From Marinobacter sp. F3R08 (GTDB taxonomy: Bacteria > Pseudomonadota > Gammaproteobacteria > Pseudomonadales > Oleiphilaceae): a stretch of DNA of 64,000 nt. This document shows, piece by piece, positions 8,691-19,666 of this stretch. How positions within the stretch are numbered: position 1 is the stretch's first letter; the number at the start of each line of letters is the position of its first letter. The DNA lies in contig NZ_JAHKPI010000020.1 of the NCBI RefSeq assembly GCF_018860425.1, forward strand, positions 124,001 to 188,000. The letters run 5' to 3'. The notes beneath the pieces are model-generated. The model was not told the origin of the DNA. It saw only the letters and a list, made by a program, of their open reading frames with translations, and did no database searches. A program made the position numbers and the translations under genes.

Positions 8691-9170
8691 TCAGACAGAG
8701 GCCACTTTACCGGCGTGGGCGTTATGGAGATGCTCGATCAGGAAATCCTCCATCTCAAACCGTGTCTCCAGAGTTTCTCCCAGCTTCGACAACTCTTCGA
8801 ACAGCGCCTTGATGTCCTCTTCTGACAACTCACGACCGTCCAGACGGTCGTTGAAATTAAGGGCCACCTCTGTGGTCGTCTCTATTCTGGGATAAACCTT
8901 TGCAGCCAACTCCAGGCCACCATCGTTAAACTCTCTGGCCTCGCGGACCAGCTGCTCATAGATTTCGAAATGGCCGGTAGAAACATAATCCACCAGCACT
9001 TCACACAGGCGTACAAATTTCTCTTTCAGCGCCTCGGTCTGCGAGAAATCACTTTCTCCGGACAGGTCGCAGTAATGAACCAGAAGCTCCTGACGATCTT
9101 TGAGCCAGCGATCAATCAGTTCGCTGACGCCACCCCAGCGCTCCCTGGCATTTCGGCAATTTTCCAACAT
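8691..9170 (-). CDS. rsd: Sigma-70 antagonist of the Rsd/AlgQ family
   Basis: A 159-residue helical protein of the Rsd/AlgQ family, which binds the housekeeping sigma factor and lowers its competition for core polymerase, mostly in stationary phase. Visible family blocks are MLENCRNARERWGGVSELIDRWL at the start, RQELLVHYCDL and the FCEILVDYVSTGHFEIYEQL-like block. The length matches E. coli Rsd. The ATG at 9170 begins the conserved first helix. It converges on the FKBP gene and shares its terminator. In pseudomonads the orthologue AlgQ also influences alginate and virulence genes. Confidence 0.9.
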   Translation of the reverse strand: MLENCRNARERWGGVSELIDRWLKDRQELLVHYCDLSGESDFSQTEALKEKFVRLCEVLVDYVSTGHFEIYEQLVREAREFNDGGLELAAKVYPRIETTTEVALNFNDRLDGRELSEEDIKALFEELSKLGETLETRFEMEDFLIEHLHNAHAGKVASV

Positions 9171-9270
9171 GACGCCTGTTCTCCGCTTGTAATCGCTACT
9201 TCTGTTTCTGCTCTGAAACGTATTACGTCTGAATCAAGTTACCCCATGGCTGCTGTCCCCCGCAACCGTT

Positions 9271-9777
9271 TCAGCTCTGGATCCACTCCCGGGAATTTTG
9301 CCCGCGGAACATAAGAATCAGACCGACAATGACCAGCAGCACAAAAAACACAGCCGTCCAGGCCGGGATACTCAGCCCCAGGAACCGCCACACCACTTCG
9401 GCGCAGTCTCCGGTGCCCTTGAGCGCGGTAGAAAGGACGTCTAACCAGGGCAGGACTTCCAGCATGTAGTCAACCGAGGGTCCGCACGCAGGCACCTGAT
9501 CCGCCGGCAGGCTCTGCAACCACAGTTGCCGCCCGGCAACGCCCAAACCGGCGCCAGCCGTCAGCATCAGAAAAAAGCCATAGATACGGACACCGAATCC
9601 TCTGGGACCCTGGAGAAAGGCCAGAAAACTCACCAGACCGGCGCCCATGAATCCGAAACGCTGCAACCAGCATAATGGGCAGGGCTCCAGCCCCATCACA
9701 TGCTCCATATAAAACGCCACGCCCAGAAGTGCAGCACACACAAGGAAAATAAGTCCGAAAAGCCATCTGCGGGTCAA
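9271..9777 (-). CDS. dsbB: Disulfide bond formation protein DsbB
   Basis: A 168-residue inner-membrane quinone reductase that reoxidises periplasmic DsbA. Four hydrophobic segments are visible, at about 3-22, 40-60, 65-82 and 138-158. The first cysteine pair is CPLC (Cys33/Cys36) at the end of TM1, after the conserved GLEP. The second pair is the Cys in VPACGPS and the Cys in GDCAEV in the second periplasmic loop. No ATG precedes TM1. I chose TTG at 9777 with AGGTG upstream; the frame is open to another TTG at 9810, which would add eleven residues. Divergent from the FliL-like gene. Confidence 0.9.
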   Translation of the reverse strand: MTRRWLFGLIFLVCAALLGVAFYMEHVMGLEPCPLCWLQRFGFMGAGLVSFLAFLQGPRGFGVRIYGFFLMLTAGAGLGVAGRQLWLQSLPADQVPACGPSVDYMLEVLPWLDVLSTALKGTGDCAEVVWRFLGLSIPAWTAVFFVLLVIVGLILMFRGQNSREWIQS

Positions 9778-9882
9778 AAGAACACCTCGAATTGTGAATT
9801 GAAACTGCAAGCGGGCACCGGGCCTGCTATTCTCGACACAGAGCCAATCACTAAACCCTAAACCACGACCAACTTCAAGCCT

Positions 9883-10332
9883 ATGACACGCCAGCCAAAA
9901 TCTGCCCTGACGCTTTTATTCCTTTTATTTGTCATGATCACTTTTCCAGCCGTTTCTCTGGGCGAGGAAAGCACCGAAGAGGAAGTGGCCGAGCAAGAAA
10001 GTGGAGTGACCGATTATATCAGCATGGATCCGCCCTTCGTGACCCATGTGGGCTCCCCTGGCAGCAAACCGACTTACCTGAAGGCCACCATCAGCCTGAG
10101 AGCCAAAAGCGCCAGCGCCCGGCCTGCCATTGAAGCTCACATTCCACGTCTGAGGCACGAGCTGGTGATGCTGTTCGGCGAGCAGACCGACACCGACCGC
10201 CTCACGTCAATGGAAGGCCAGGAAGCTCTGCGAGAGGAAGCCAAACAGCGGATTAATGCGGTACTGGAGGAACAGCAAACCGGCGAGAACATTGCCGGTG
10301 TCCTGTTTACGGAGTTCGTGGTGCAGAAGTAA
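9883..10332 (+). CDS. FliL-like exported protein
   Basis: A 149-residue protein with an N-terminal hydrophobic segment (LTLLFLLFVMITFPAVSLGEE) that looks like a cleavable signal or anchor. The soluble domain is of the FliL type: YISMDPPFVTHVGSPG, then YLKATISLRAK, HIPRLRHELVMLFGEQT and a C-terminal INAVLEEQQTGENIAGVLFTEFVVQK. FliL is a stomatin-like stator-associated protein of the flagellar motor. This copy stands alone with no flagellar genes nearby, so it may be a paralogue with a different partner. The start at 9883 is the first ATG and gives the signal. A hairpin terminator lies within the last codons of the convergent rmf gene. Confidence 0.8.
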   Translation: MTRQPKSALTLLFLLFVMITFPAVSLGEESTEEEVAEQESGVTDYISMDPPFVTHVGSPGSKPTYLKATISLRAKSASARPAIEAHIPRLRHELVMLFGEQTDTDRLTSMEGQEALREEAKQRINAVLEEQQTGENIAGVLFTEFVVQK

Positions 10333-10352
10333 GACTCAAACCGGGCATTGCA

Positions 10353-10568
10353 TCAGGCGATCTGTGAAAACAGATCGTTTGCCTGGTCCCGGTCATCCCG
10401 GGCCGCCTGATCGGCATCATCCCAGCCAGCTTCCCAGGCCGCAATGACGACCTCACCCCGATAGGGGCAGCGGGCTTTTTCCATACCCATGTTGGCAGCC
10501 ATGTAGCCCTGGCGGTAAGCCTTGTTCAGCGCTTCCGCACTCCAGCCGAGCTTGATATCCCTTGCCAT
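10353..10568 (-). CDS. rmf: Ribosome modulation factor
   Basis: A 71-residue basic-to-amphipathic protein matching RMF, which dimerises 70S ribosomes into inactive 100S particles in stationary phase or stress. The core AYRQGYMAANMGMEKARCPY followed by AWEAGWDDA corresponds to the E. coli RMF core with its CPY and GGWREA blocks. The ATG at 10568 has GGGAG about 8 bases upstream. An earlier in-frame start at 10595 adds nine residues but lacks a binding site. The acidic C-terminal tail (QAARDDRDQAND) is longer than in E. coli. It converges on the FliL-like gene with only 20 bases between stop codons. Confidence 0.85.
   Translation of the reverse strand: MARDIKLGWSAEALNKAYRQGYMAANMGMEKARCPYRGEVVIAAWEAGWDDADQAARDDRDQANDLFSQIA
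10358..10380 (+). terminator. Putative terminator of the FliL-like gene, inside rmf
   Basis: CGATCTGT (10358-10365) and ACAGATCG (10370-10377) form a perfect 8-bp stem capped by a GAAA tetraloop and followed by TTT on the plus strand. It lies within the last codons of rmf on the other strand, so one sequence serves as coding and terminator. The short T-tract makes efficiency uncertain. Confidence 0.55.
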
Positions 10569-10689
10569 AACGATCTCTCCCGATCCTGTTGACACAAAAA
10601 TTAACAGCCGGATCGGAGGGAGACAACTCTTTGTTCGGTTTCTGTGAGTCAGGTCCGCAGGTTCCTGCGACCCTGATCCGATTCAGCGC

Positions 10690-12243
10690 TCAGGAGCGCA
10701 AGTACTGTTCCAGAAATTCACTGAATGGCAGAGTTTCACCATTCTCCATCTGTGCCTGCTCGGACAGAGACTCGGCAGTCATGGCGCTAAACGCCTGACG
10801 AACATCGGCGTCGAGGCCTTCCTCCCGAAGGCTGTTCTGATGCTGACGCGCCATCTCCATCCCCCACTCCCGATGTCCCATACCGGAGGAACGCATCGCA
10901 TCAAGCACCCGGACAGATGGCACCGTCCACTCCCCCGTCAAGGCTCCTTGCTGCGCAGCAAGGGCGCGCCGGTAGGTATCATCCCCCCGCCAGCTATCAA
11001 GCAACTCTGCGAGCGGCTCCAGCTGACACAGAATGTCGTTCGCAGCTTCTGAAACCGGCGTTCGCTGCCCACCACGGCAGAGCGTTAATTCGCGATGTCG
11101 CCCGCTGGCAACCACGTCTTTGTAGTTATCATCGAGGCGCTCGCACTCTTCATCGCCAATACGAGGAGAATCGGATAGCAGACAATCCAGCAGGAACAGA
11201 TCCAGGAAGTCGACCTGCGCCTCATTCACGCCAACCGGGGAGAAAGGATCAAGGTCCAGACATCGAACCTCAATGTATTCTACCCCTCGGGCCTCCAGAG
11301 CCTGAATGGGTTTCTCCTCCCGCTGAGTCGTACGTTTTGGGCGCACAGCGCTGTAGTACTCATTCTCGATTTGCAGGATGCTGGTATTGATCTGGATAAA
11401 CTGCTCACCCCGACGGGTACCAATGGCCTCATAGGCCGGCCAGGTGGTGTGGATGGCACGATCCAGAGTCTGGGTGTAGGTACTGAGCTCGTTGAAACAG
11501 ATGTTCAGGGACGCCTGCGCGTTGTTGTGATAACCCAGATCACCCATACGCAAAGAGGTGGCGTATTCACCGTGCCAGGTGCGCTCGTCAAATCGATCGA
11601 GATCGTGGCTGACTCCAGCAACAAAGCTGGCATCCAGCGCCGGTGAGGCACCAAACAGCAACATCAGCAGCCAGCTTCGGCGACGGAAATTACGAATCAG
11701 CCAGAAATACTGGTCCGATTTAAAATCCTTCAGACTGTCCTCGTTACCGAGCAACTCTTGCCACTTTTCCCAGAAGCTGTCGGGTAACGACAAGTTATAG
11801 TGAGCGCCCGCAATGCTCTGCATCATGCGCCCGTAACGCGCTGCCAGGCCTTGCCGGTAAACGTGTTTCAGGCGGCCGATGTTAGAACTTCCGTACTCTG
11901 CGATAGGAATACTCTGATCCCCGTCCAGCTCGCAGGGCATACTGGCGGCCCAGAAAACCTCATCGCCAAGGTTCTGCTGTACAAAGGCATGGGTATCCCG
12001 AAGCGACTTCAGCATGCCTTCTGTGCTGTTGAACACAGGAGTGATCAGTTCAAGCAAGGCTTCCGAATAGTCCGTGGTAATTCTCGGATGCGTCAGCGCC
12101 GAACCCAGAGCTTCCGGATGCGGGGTCTGGGCAACGAAGCCGTTGCGATCCACCCGCAACCCCTCTTTTTCGACACCTTTAAGAAATCCATCCCAGTCGC
12201 TGGCAGCGAACTGACGAAATACGGAATGGCGGGATTCAGCCAT
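10690..12243 (-). CDS. gshA: Glutamate-cysteine ligase
   Basis: A 517-residue gammaproteobacterial-type GshA (E. coli type, 518 residues), which makes gamma-glutamylcysteine, the first step of glutathione synthesis. Visible family features are GVEKEGLRV (metal and glutamate binding) near residue 23, ALTHPRITTDYSEALLELITP, SMPCELDGDQSIPIAEYGSSN and SIAGAHYNLSLPDSFW. The downstream EVRCLDLDPF and LLDCLLSDSPRI blocks are also present. The ATG at 12243 has AGGAG seven bases upstream. It is the last of three minus-strand genes with tex and the GGDEF/EAL gene, though the 71-base gap before it could hold its own promoter. Confidence 0.96.
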   Translation of the reverse strand: MAESRHSVFRQFAASDWDGFLKGVEKEGLRVDRNGFVAQTPHPEALGSALTHPRITTDYSEALLELITPVFNSTEGMLKSLRDTHAFVQQNLGDEVFWAASMPCELDGDQSIPIAEYGSSNIGRLKHVYRQGLAARYGRMMQSIAGAHYNLSLPDSFWEKWQELLGNEDSLKDFKSDQYFWLIRNFRRRSWLLMLLFGASPALDASFVAGVSHDLDRFDERTWHGEYATSLRMGDLGYHNNAQASLNICFNELSTYTQTLDRAIHTTWPAYEAIGTRRGEQFIQINTSILQIENEYYSAVRPKRTTQREEKPIQALEARGVEYIEVRCLDLDPFSPVGVNEAQVDFLDLFLLDCLLSDSPRIGDEECERLDDNYKDVVASGRHRELTLCRGGQRTPVSEAANDILCQLEPLAELLDSWRGDDTYRRALAAQQGALTGEWTVPSVRVLDAMRSSGMGHREWGMEMARQHQNSLREEGLDADVRQAFSAMTAESLSEQAQMENGETLPFSEFLEQYLRS

Positions 12244-12314
12244 GGTCGACTCCTGCTGCGGCCGGTTTTTCGCCCTGTGAGCATAAACCGACCGGTGAAA
12301 AGATTGTAAACCCT

Positions 12315-14657
<2,343 letters not shown>

Positions 14658-14706
14658 GCAACCTCTGTCTGATGCTTTGCTAATAAACCAGCAAAGGTAC
14701 AGCGGG

Positions 14707-16443
14707 TTACTGCTGCAGGCAAGCGGCCTGACCCCGCTTGTTCAGGAATTGCACAAGATCCGCCCAGGGCATGGGTCTGGCGTAGTAGTAACCCTGGATT
14801 TCATCACAATGTTGTTGGCGCAGAAATTCCAGCTGACCTTCGGTTTCAACGCCTTCTGCAACCACGCTGATCTGAAGGCTGTGCGCCAGACTGATAATGG
14901 CCCGGATAATGTGCTCTGCATCTGCCGAATTACCGAGCTCCTGAACGAATGACTTATCGATTTTCACCAGAGAAATAGGCAGATGCTGGAGATTGCTCAG
15001 AGAGGAAAAGCCGGTGCCAAAGTCATCAAGGGCAAAACTGATGCCCAACTGGTTCAGTTCCCGCAGGCAGCGCTGGGCGTATTCCGGATCATGCATCATG
15101 GCACTCTCGGTCAGCTCCAGTTCCAGCAGACTGGTATCCACGTTAGCGTTGAAGATAATCCTGAAAATGGTTTCGGTCATCTTGCGGTCGTGAAACTGGC
15201 GGAACGACAGATTGACGGCAAACACCAGACCTGGAAACCCGAGTTCGGATGACTCCTGCAGGCGCTTACAGGCCTGCTCGATCACCCAGTAACCGATGGG
15301 CACAATCAGCCCGCTACGCTCGGCCACCGGAATGAATTCGTCTGGCCCCACCAACCCACGTTCCGGATGATTCCAGCGCAGCAGACACTCAACACCCCGG
15401 GGCTCGTCGGTAGCCAGATCGATCCGGGGCTGGTAGTAAAGTTCCAGTTCATTGGCCCGGAGCGCGTTGCGCAGATCAGCTTCCAGCCGGAGCTGGTAAC
15501 CCGCAGAAATATGTAACTGCCGGTCGTAGAAACGATAACTGGTACCCGGATCACGCTTGGCTTCAAACATGGCACGGTTGGCGCGGCGCAGGAGATTTTC
15601 GGGGCTGTCGCCAGCTTCCGGATAGGTTGCGACGCCGAGACTGGCACTGACGACCACCGTCTGGCCATCAATCGTAACCGGCTCATCAAGGGCGTTGACC
15701 ACCTTGCGGATAATCTGGGTGATATCCAGGGAATCCTCGACCTTTTCAATGATAATGGCCAGTTCGTCTCCCCCGATACGCATCAGCGAATCGACGCGCC
15801 GGAGGGAACTCCGGAGTCGTTCGGCCAGTTTAATCATCAACTGGTCGCTTTTCTGGTAGCCGAACGATTCATTAATGCTGCGGAAATCATCAATATTCAG
15901 ATGCAACAGCGCCAGTCGGTGGCTCGCGCGCTCAGCCCGCAAAAGTGCTTGCTGAAGACGATCGAAGAACAGATCCCGGTTGATAAAGCCGGAGGCAACC
16001 TCACGACCCAGTTGACCGTGAGCGGATTCGGACAACCGATCCCGATACCAGAGGCATTTGATAGCCCGACAGAAACTCCATTGATCCAGGTTCTGACGAC
16101 AGAGGTAATCCGCCGCACCAGCCGCGAGCAGGTCGGGCGCACGTTCGCGAGAATGCTCGGCACTCAGGGCCAATACGGGTTTTTCACTGCCGGCGACAGC
16201 CAGGTATTGCAGGAAAGAGGCTTCGGACCCGGCATGAAACACGCAATCCCAGACGACAACATCAAAACTGGCATTACGGATCAGATCGTCGCAGTCAACC
16301 AGATCAGGACACCAGGTAACGTCCGCACTGAGTTCGACGTCATACGCCAGAAGCGCTTTCAGCCAGAGAAAATCCGCGTAATCTGGTGTCAGAACCAATA
16401 GGCCTAACTCTCCTGGCCTCATGGTTTCCAGTGGCAATGTCAT
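14707..16443 (-). CDS. Receiver-like/GGDEF/EAL cyclic di-GMP protein
   Basis: A 578-residue protein with three parts. Residues about 10-135 resemble a CheY-like receiver but with weak motifs (VVVWDC at the phospho-acceptor position). Residues about 165-320 are a GGDEF domain with the signature [10 protein letters not shown]. Residues about 330-570 are an EAL domain whose signature is ECL ([11 protein letters not shown]). Most other phosphodiesterase residues are present: [35 protein letters not shown] and VAEGVETE. It could therefore still hydrolyse cyclic di-GMP; which activity dominates is unknown. The start is ATG 16443; a TTG one codon earlier and an ATG at 16422 are alternatives. No membrane segments. 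Confidence 0.88.
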   Translation of the reverse strand: MTLPLETMRPGELGLLVLTPDYADFLWLKALLAYDVELSADVTWCPDLVDCDDLIRNASFDVVVWDCVFHAGSEASFLQYLAVAGSEKPVLALSAEHSRERAPDLLAAGAADYLCRQNLDQWSFCRAIKCLWYRDRLSESAHGQLGREVASGFINRDLFFDRLQQALLRAERASHRLALLHLNIDDFRSINESFGYQKSDQLMIKLAERLRSSLRRVDSLMRIGGDELAIIIEKVEDSLDITQIIRKVVNALDEPVTIDGQTVVVSASLGVATYPEAGDSPENLLRRANRAMFEAKRDPGTSYRFYDRQLHISAGYQLRLEADLRNALRANELELYYQPRIDLATDEPRGVECLLRWNHPERGLVGPDEFIPVAERSGLIVPIGYWVIEQACKRLQESSELGFPGLVFAVNLSFRQFHDRKMTETIFRIIFNANVDTSLLELELTESAMMHDPEYAQRCLRELNQLGISFALDDFGTGFSSLSNLQHLPISLVKIDKSFVQELGNSADAEHIIRAIISLAHSLQISVVAEGVETEGQLEFLRQQHCDEIQGYYYARPMPWADLVQFLNKRGQAACLQQ

Positions 16444-16586
16444 CAAGCAGGATCCATTTATGCGTGAACAACCGATTCCATTCTGTTAATCATAGTCGAT
16501 AGATCTCCAAGGTACACCAACTCTGTCTGGTGTAGAATACCCTCACGTCCTTTATCCCCATTTCGTTCCGGTCTGGCCACTTATTT

Positions 16587-18605
16587 GTGAACAAGCTCAA
16601 TCCGAGACAAAGCGAAGCAGTCCGCTATGCCGATGGCCCCATGCTGGTACTCGCAGGTGCCGGTAGCGGAAAAACCAGCGTGATCACTCGCAAGATCGCC
16701 TACCTTATCGAGCAACTCGGAATACCCGGGCGTCATATTGCTGCCGTCACCTTCACCAACAAGGCTGCCCGGGAAATGAAGGAGCGGGTTGGCCGGATCG
16801 TTGACCGGAAGCTGACCCGTGGGCTGATCGTATCCACGTTTCATAACCTTGGCCTCAACATGATCCGGGAGGAGCACACCCATCTCGGTTACCACCCCGG
16901 CTTTTCCATTTTCGACGCCGAAGACGCCAAAGCCCTGATGCAGGATCTGATGCTCCGGGAGGCCAGTGCCGAGGCTGGTGATGAGCTCAACGATATCCAG
17001 ATGACCATATCGTCGTGGAAAAACGCCATGCGCGGCCCGGCAGAAGCCCTGAGCAAGGCCGCCGATGAGCGGGAACAACGCATTGCGATCATCTACAAGC
17101 AATACAACGAGTACCTCAAGGCGTACAACGCGGTCGATTTTGACGACCTGATCCTGCTGCCGGTCATGCTGTTCCGCTCACAGCCAGACGTTCTCGCCAA
17201 ATGGCGCCGTAAAATCCGCTACATGCTGGTGGATGAGTACCAGGACACCAACGTGTGTCAGTACGAACTGGTGAAGCTGCTGGTGGCAGAGAGGGCGGCT
17301 TTTACCGTGGTGGGCGATGACGACCAGTCGATCTATGCCTGGCGCGGCGCCCGACCGGAAAACCTGGCACAGCTCAAGGAAGACTTCCCAAGCCTGAAGG
17401 TCGTTAAACTGGAACAGAATTACCGATCCACCGCCCGAATCCTGCGTGGCGCCAACACTGTGATCGCCAACAATCCCCACGCGTTTGAAAAGGCCCTGTG
17501 GAGTGATCACACCATCGGCGAGGAAATCCGGATTGTCAGGTGCCGAAACGAGGACGCTGAAACGGACCGGGTTGCCACCGAGATTCTGGATCAGAAGCTG
17601 AAAAAAGGCCTCGACTTCCGGGACTTTGCCGTACTGTACCGGGGTAATCACCAGGCCCGGCTGCTGGAAATGAAACTGCAGGCCTATCAGATCCCCTATC
17701 GCATCTCCGGAGGCCAGTCCTTTTTCTCGAAGAACGAGATCAAGGATGCCATGTCTTACCTGCGCCTACTGATCAATCCGGATGACGACGCCGCCTTCCT
17801 GCGGGTCGTCAACGTGCCGCGCCGGGAAATCGGCCCGCGTACCCTTGAGCAGCTCAGCCACTATGCCCGCTCCCGGAATGTCAGCCTGTTCAAGGCACTG
17901 GGCGACATGGGCGCCGAGACCCATGTCACTGAAAAGGGCCTGGACCGGCTAAGGCGCTTTGCTCACTGGGTAGACGCGACCTGTGAACGACTGCACAGCG
18001 AGAATCCGATTCCCGTTATCAAGCAACTGTTTACAGACATCGAATACGAAGAGTGGCTGCACCAGCACTCCGGTACGCCAAAGCAGGCCGAGCGGCGCAT
18101 GGAGAACATCTGGTACCTGGTGGAATCGATCCAGCGCATGCTCGACGATGGCAAGGGCACGGCCGATGAGCTGGGCATTGAAGATGCCATCACCAAACTG
18201 ATCCTCCGGGACATGATGGAACAACGGGAAGAGGATGACGACAGCGACAAGGTCCAGCTGCTAACCCTGCACGCCTCCAAGGGCCTGGAGTTTCCCCATG
18301 TCTTCATAATGGGGCTCGAGGAAGAAATCCTGCCTCATCGCAGCAGCATCGAGGAAGGCAATATCGAGGAAGAGCGTCGCCTGATGTACGTGGGCATCAC
18401 CCGGGCCCGGGAAACACTCACCCTGACCTACGCAGCCACCCGCAAACAGTACGGGGAAAAGCTGGAAACAATTCCGAGCCGATTCCTGGATGAACTTCCG
18501 GAGGAAGACCTTAAATGGGAGGGTACCGGCGATCTGGATGTCGAAGCCAACCAGAAAAAAGGAAAGGCAACGCTCAGCGCATTGATTGGCGACCTCGGCC
18601 TCTAA
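16587..18605 (+). CDS. rep: ATP-dependent DNA helicase Rep
   Basis: A 672-residue superfamily 1A helicase, matching E. coli Rep along its length. Rep travels 3' to 5', supports fork progression and removes protein roadblocks. Motifs in order: Q motif LNPRQSEAVRY, Walker A LAGAGSGKTSVIT, Ia TFTNKAAREMKER, motif II LVDEYQDTN, motif III VVGDDDQSIYAWRGA, motif IV EQNYRS, motif V TLHASKGLEFPHVF and motif VI EERRLMYVGITRARETL. The start is GTG at 16587, immediately before the Q motif. It is divergent from the GGDEF/EAL gene across 143 bases. Confidence 0.95.
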   Translation: MNKLNPRQSEAVRYADGPMLVLAGAGSGKTSVITRKIAYLIEQLGIPGRHIAAVTFTNKAAREMKERVGRIVDRKLTRGLIVSTFHNLGLNMIREEHTHLGYHPGFSIFDAEDAKALMQDLMLREASAEAGDELNDIQMTISSWKNAMRGPAEALSKAADEREQRIAIIYKQYNEYLKAYNAVDFDDLILLPVMLFRSQPDVLAKWRRKIRYMLVDEYQDTNVCQYELVKLLVAERAAFTVVGDDDQSIYAWRGARPENLAQLKEDFPSLKVVKLEQNYRSTARILRGANTVIANNPHAFEKALWSDHTIGEEIRIVRCRNEDAETDRVATEILDQKLKKGLDFRDFAVLYRGNHQARLLEMKLQAYQIPYRISGGQSFFSKNEIKDAMSYLRLLINPDDDAAFLRVVNVPRREIGPRTLEQLSHYARSRNVSLFKALGDMGAETHVTEKGLDRLRRFAHWVDATCERLHSENPIPVIKQLFTDIEYEEWLHQHSGTPKQAERRMENIWYLVESIQRMLDDGKGTADELGIEDAITKLILRDMMEQREEDDDSDKVQLLTLHASKGLEFPHVFIMGLEEEILPHRSSIEEGNIEEERRLMYVGITRARETLTLTYAATRKQYGEKLETIPSRFLDELPEEDLKWEGTGDLDVEANQKKGKATLSALIGDLGL

Positions 18606-18652
18606 ACCGCGGCCTTTGCCCAAGCGCTGAAACCCTTGCGCACCGGAGATAC

Positions 18653-18677
18653 AAAAAAGCCCCCGGAGTCCGGAGGC
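18653..18677 (-). terminator. Terminator of the cytochrome c5 gene
   Basis: On the minus strand, an 8-bp stem (18659-18666 with 18670-18677, one G-T pair) and a three-base loop are followed by six T residues. It lies between the convergent rep and cytochrome genes. Confidence 0.85.
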
Positions 18678-18697
18678 TTTGTATTCAGAGACTCAGC

Positions 18698-19111
18698 TTA
18701 CTGACTCTCTGCGACCATATGCTCGACAGCGGCCTGAATTTCTTCATCGGCGCAGTTCGCACAGCCGCCTTTGGCAGGCATGGCGTTAAAGCCATTAAGG
18801 GCATGACTGACCAGAGTCTCCAGGCCCTTGTCGATACGAGGCGCCCAGGCATCCGTATTGCCGATCACAGGTGCACCAGCAGCACCGGTGGTATGACACG
18901 CCATGCAGACCGCATCATAAACTTCACTACCTGAACGAGGGCCGGAACTGGCCGTTTCGGTCGGAGCAGCGGCACTGCCACACTCATCACCCTGCAGACA
19001 TACTTCGCCCACCGGCTGGATACGTGCACGGATTTCATCTTCGACACTTGCCAATACGGCGCCAGCTGTCAGGCCGAAACCGACTAATACTGCAGCCAGG
19101 ACTCTCTTCAT
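18698..19111 (-). CDS. Cytochrome c5-type monoheme cytochrome
   Basis: A 137-residue periplasmic c-type cytochrome. It has a signal peptide (MKRVLAAVLVGFGLTAGAVLA), a spacer with two cysteines (VCLQGDEC) and a low-complexity linker. The heme domain carries CMACH (Cys69 to His73) and the distal ligand Met111 in MPAKGGC. The extra cysteine pair Cys117/Cys120 (GGCANC) is the disulfide typical of the c5 family. It is likely to carry electrons to a terminal oxidase. ATG at 19111 is chosen over a GTG two codons upstream because it gives the standard MKR signal start. Confidence 0.88.
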   Translation of the reverse strand: MKRVLAAVLVGFGLTAGAVLASVEDEIRARIQPVGEVCLQGDECGSAAAPTETASSGPRSGSEVYDAVCMACHTTGAAGAPVIGNTDAWAPRIDKGLETLVSHALNGFNAMPAKGGCANCADEEIQAAVEHMVAESQ

Positions 19112-19313
19112 CTTCACAATGCACCTCGCATTTGAGCGTTATAATCTTCGGTTGCCGCATTATAGCGACTGAAACCTGGCAAAAAAACCAAACAGCAAAA
19201 TCATAAATTGATTTCAACCATTTTAGTTGCGATTTCGTAAGTCGAAGAGTGTTTCCCGGACAATCCGGTTACCATGGCGTTTGCCGACGTTTTAACATTC
19301 AGGACCTGTTTCC

Positions 19314-19652
19314 ATGACGAATACGGAACCGACTTCCCCTCATCCCCTGCGCAAACCACTGCTGATCACTGAATTTACGGCGCTCGCTGTTTTGCTCGCA
19401 TCAATGGGATGGTTTTCCAGTCAGACCAACGAAGGTCAAACAATCAGTGCCGCCTGGTTACTGATCCCGGCCTTCGCCAGTCTGGGAGTCTTTCTCAGTT
19501 TTATCGGATTGATGTACCTCCGCTGGATTGCGTCCACAGAGAGCGGAAACCAGTTTCGCCACAAAGTCATTTTCTCGCTTCTGACCGTCACCCTGGTCGG
19601 CGTATGGATTTACAGCATTGCCAACACCTGGTTCAGTCTGACCGCCAGCTAG
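19314..19652 (+). CDS. Small three-helix membrane protein, unknown
   Basis: A 112-residue protein that I do not recognise. It has a short polar N-terminus and three hydrophobic segments at about residues 18-34, 46-68 and 84-106, so it should sit in the inner membrane. The ATG at 19314 follows AGGA about ten bases earlier. It is 14 bases ahead of pldA on the same strand and probably cotranscribed. It is divergent from the cytochrome c5 gene over about 200 bases. The context suggests an envelope role, but nothing in the sequence shows one. Confidence 0.6.
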   Translation: MTNTEPTSPHPLRKPLLITEFTALAVLLASMGWFSSQTNEGQTISAAWLLIPAFASLGVFLSFIGLMYLRWIASTESGNQFRHKVIFSLLTVTLVGVWIYSIANTWFSLTAS

Positions 19653-19666
19653 GAGATACATTGATC

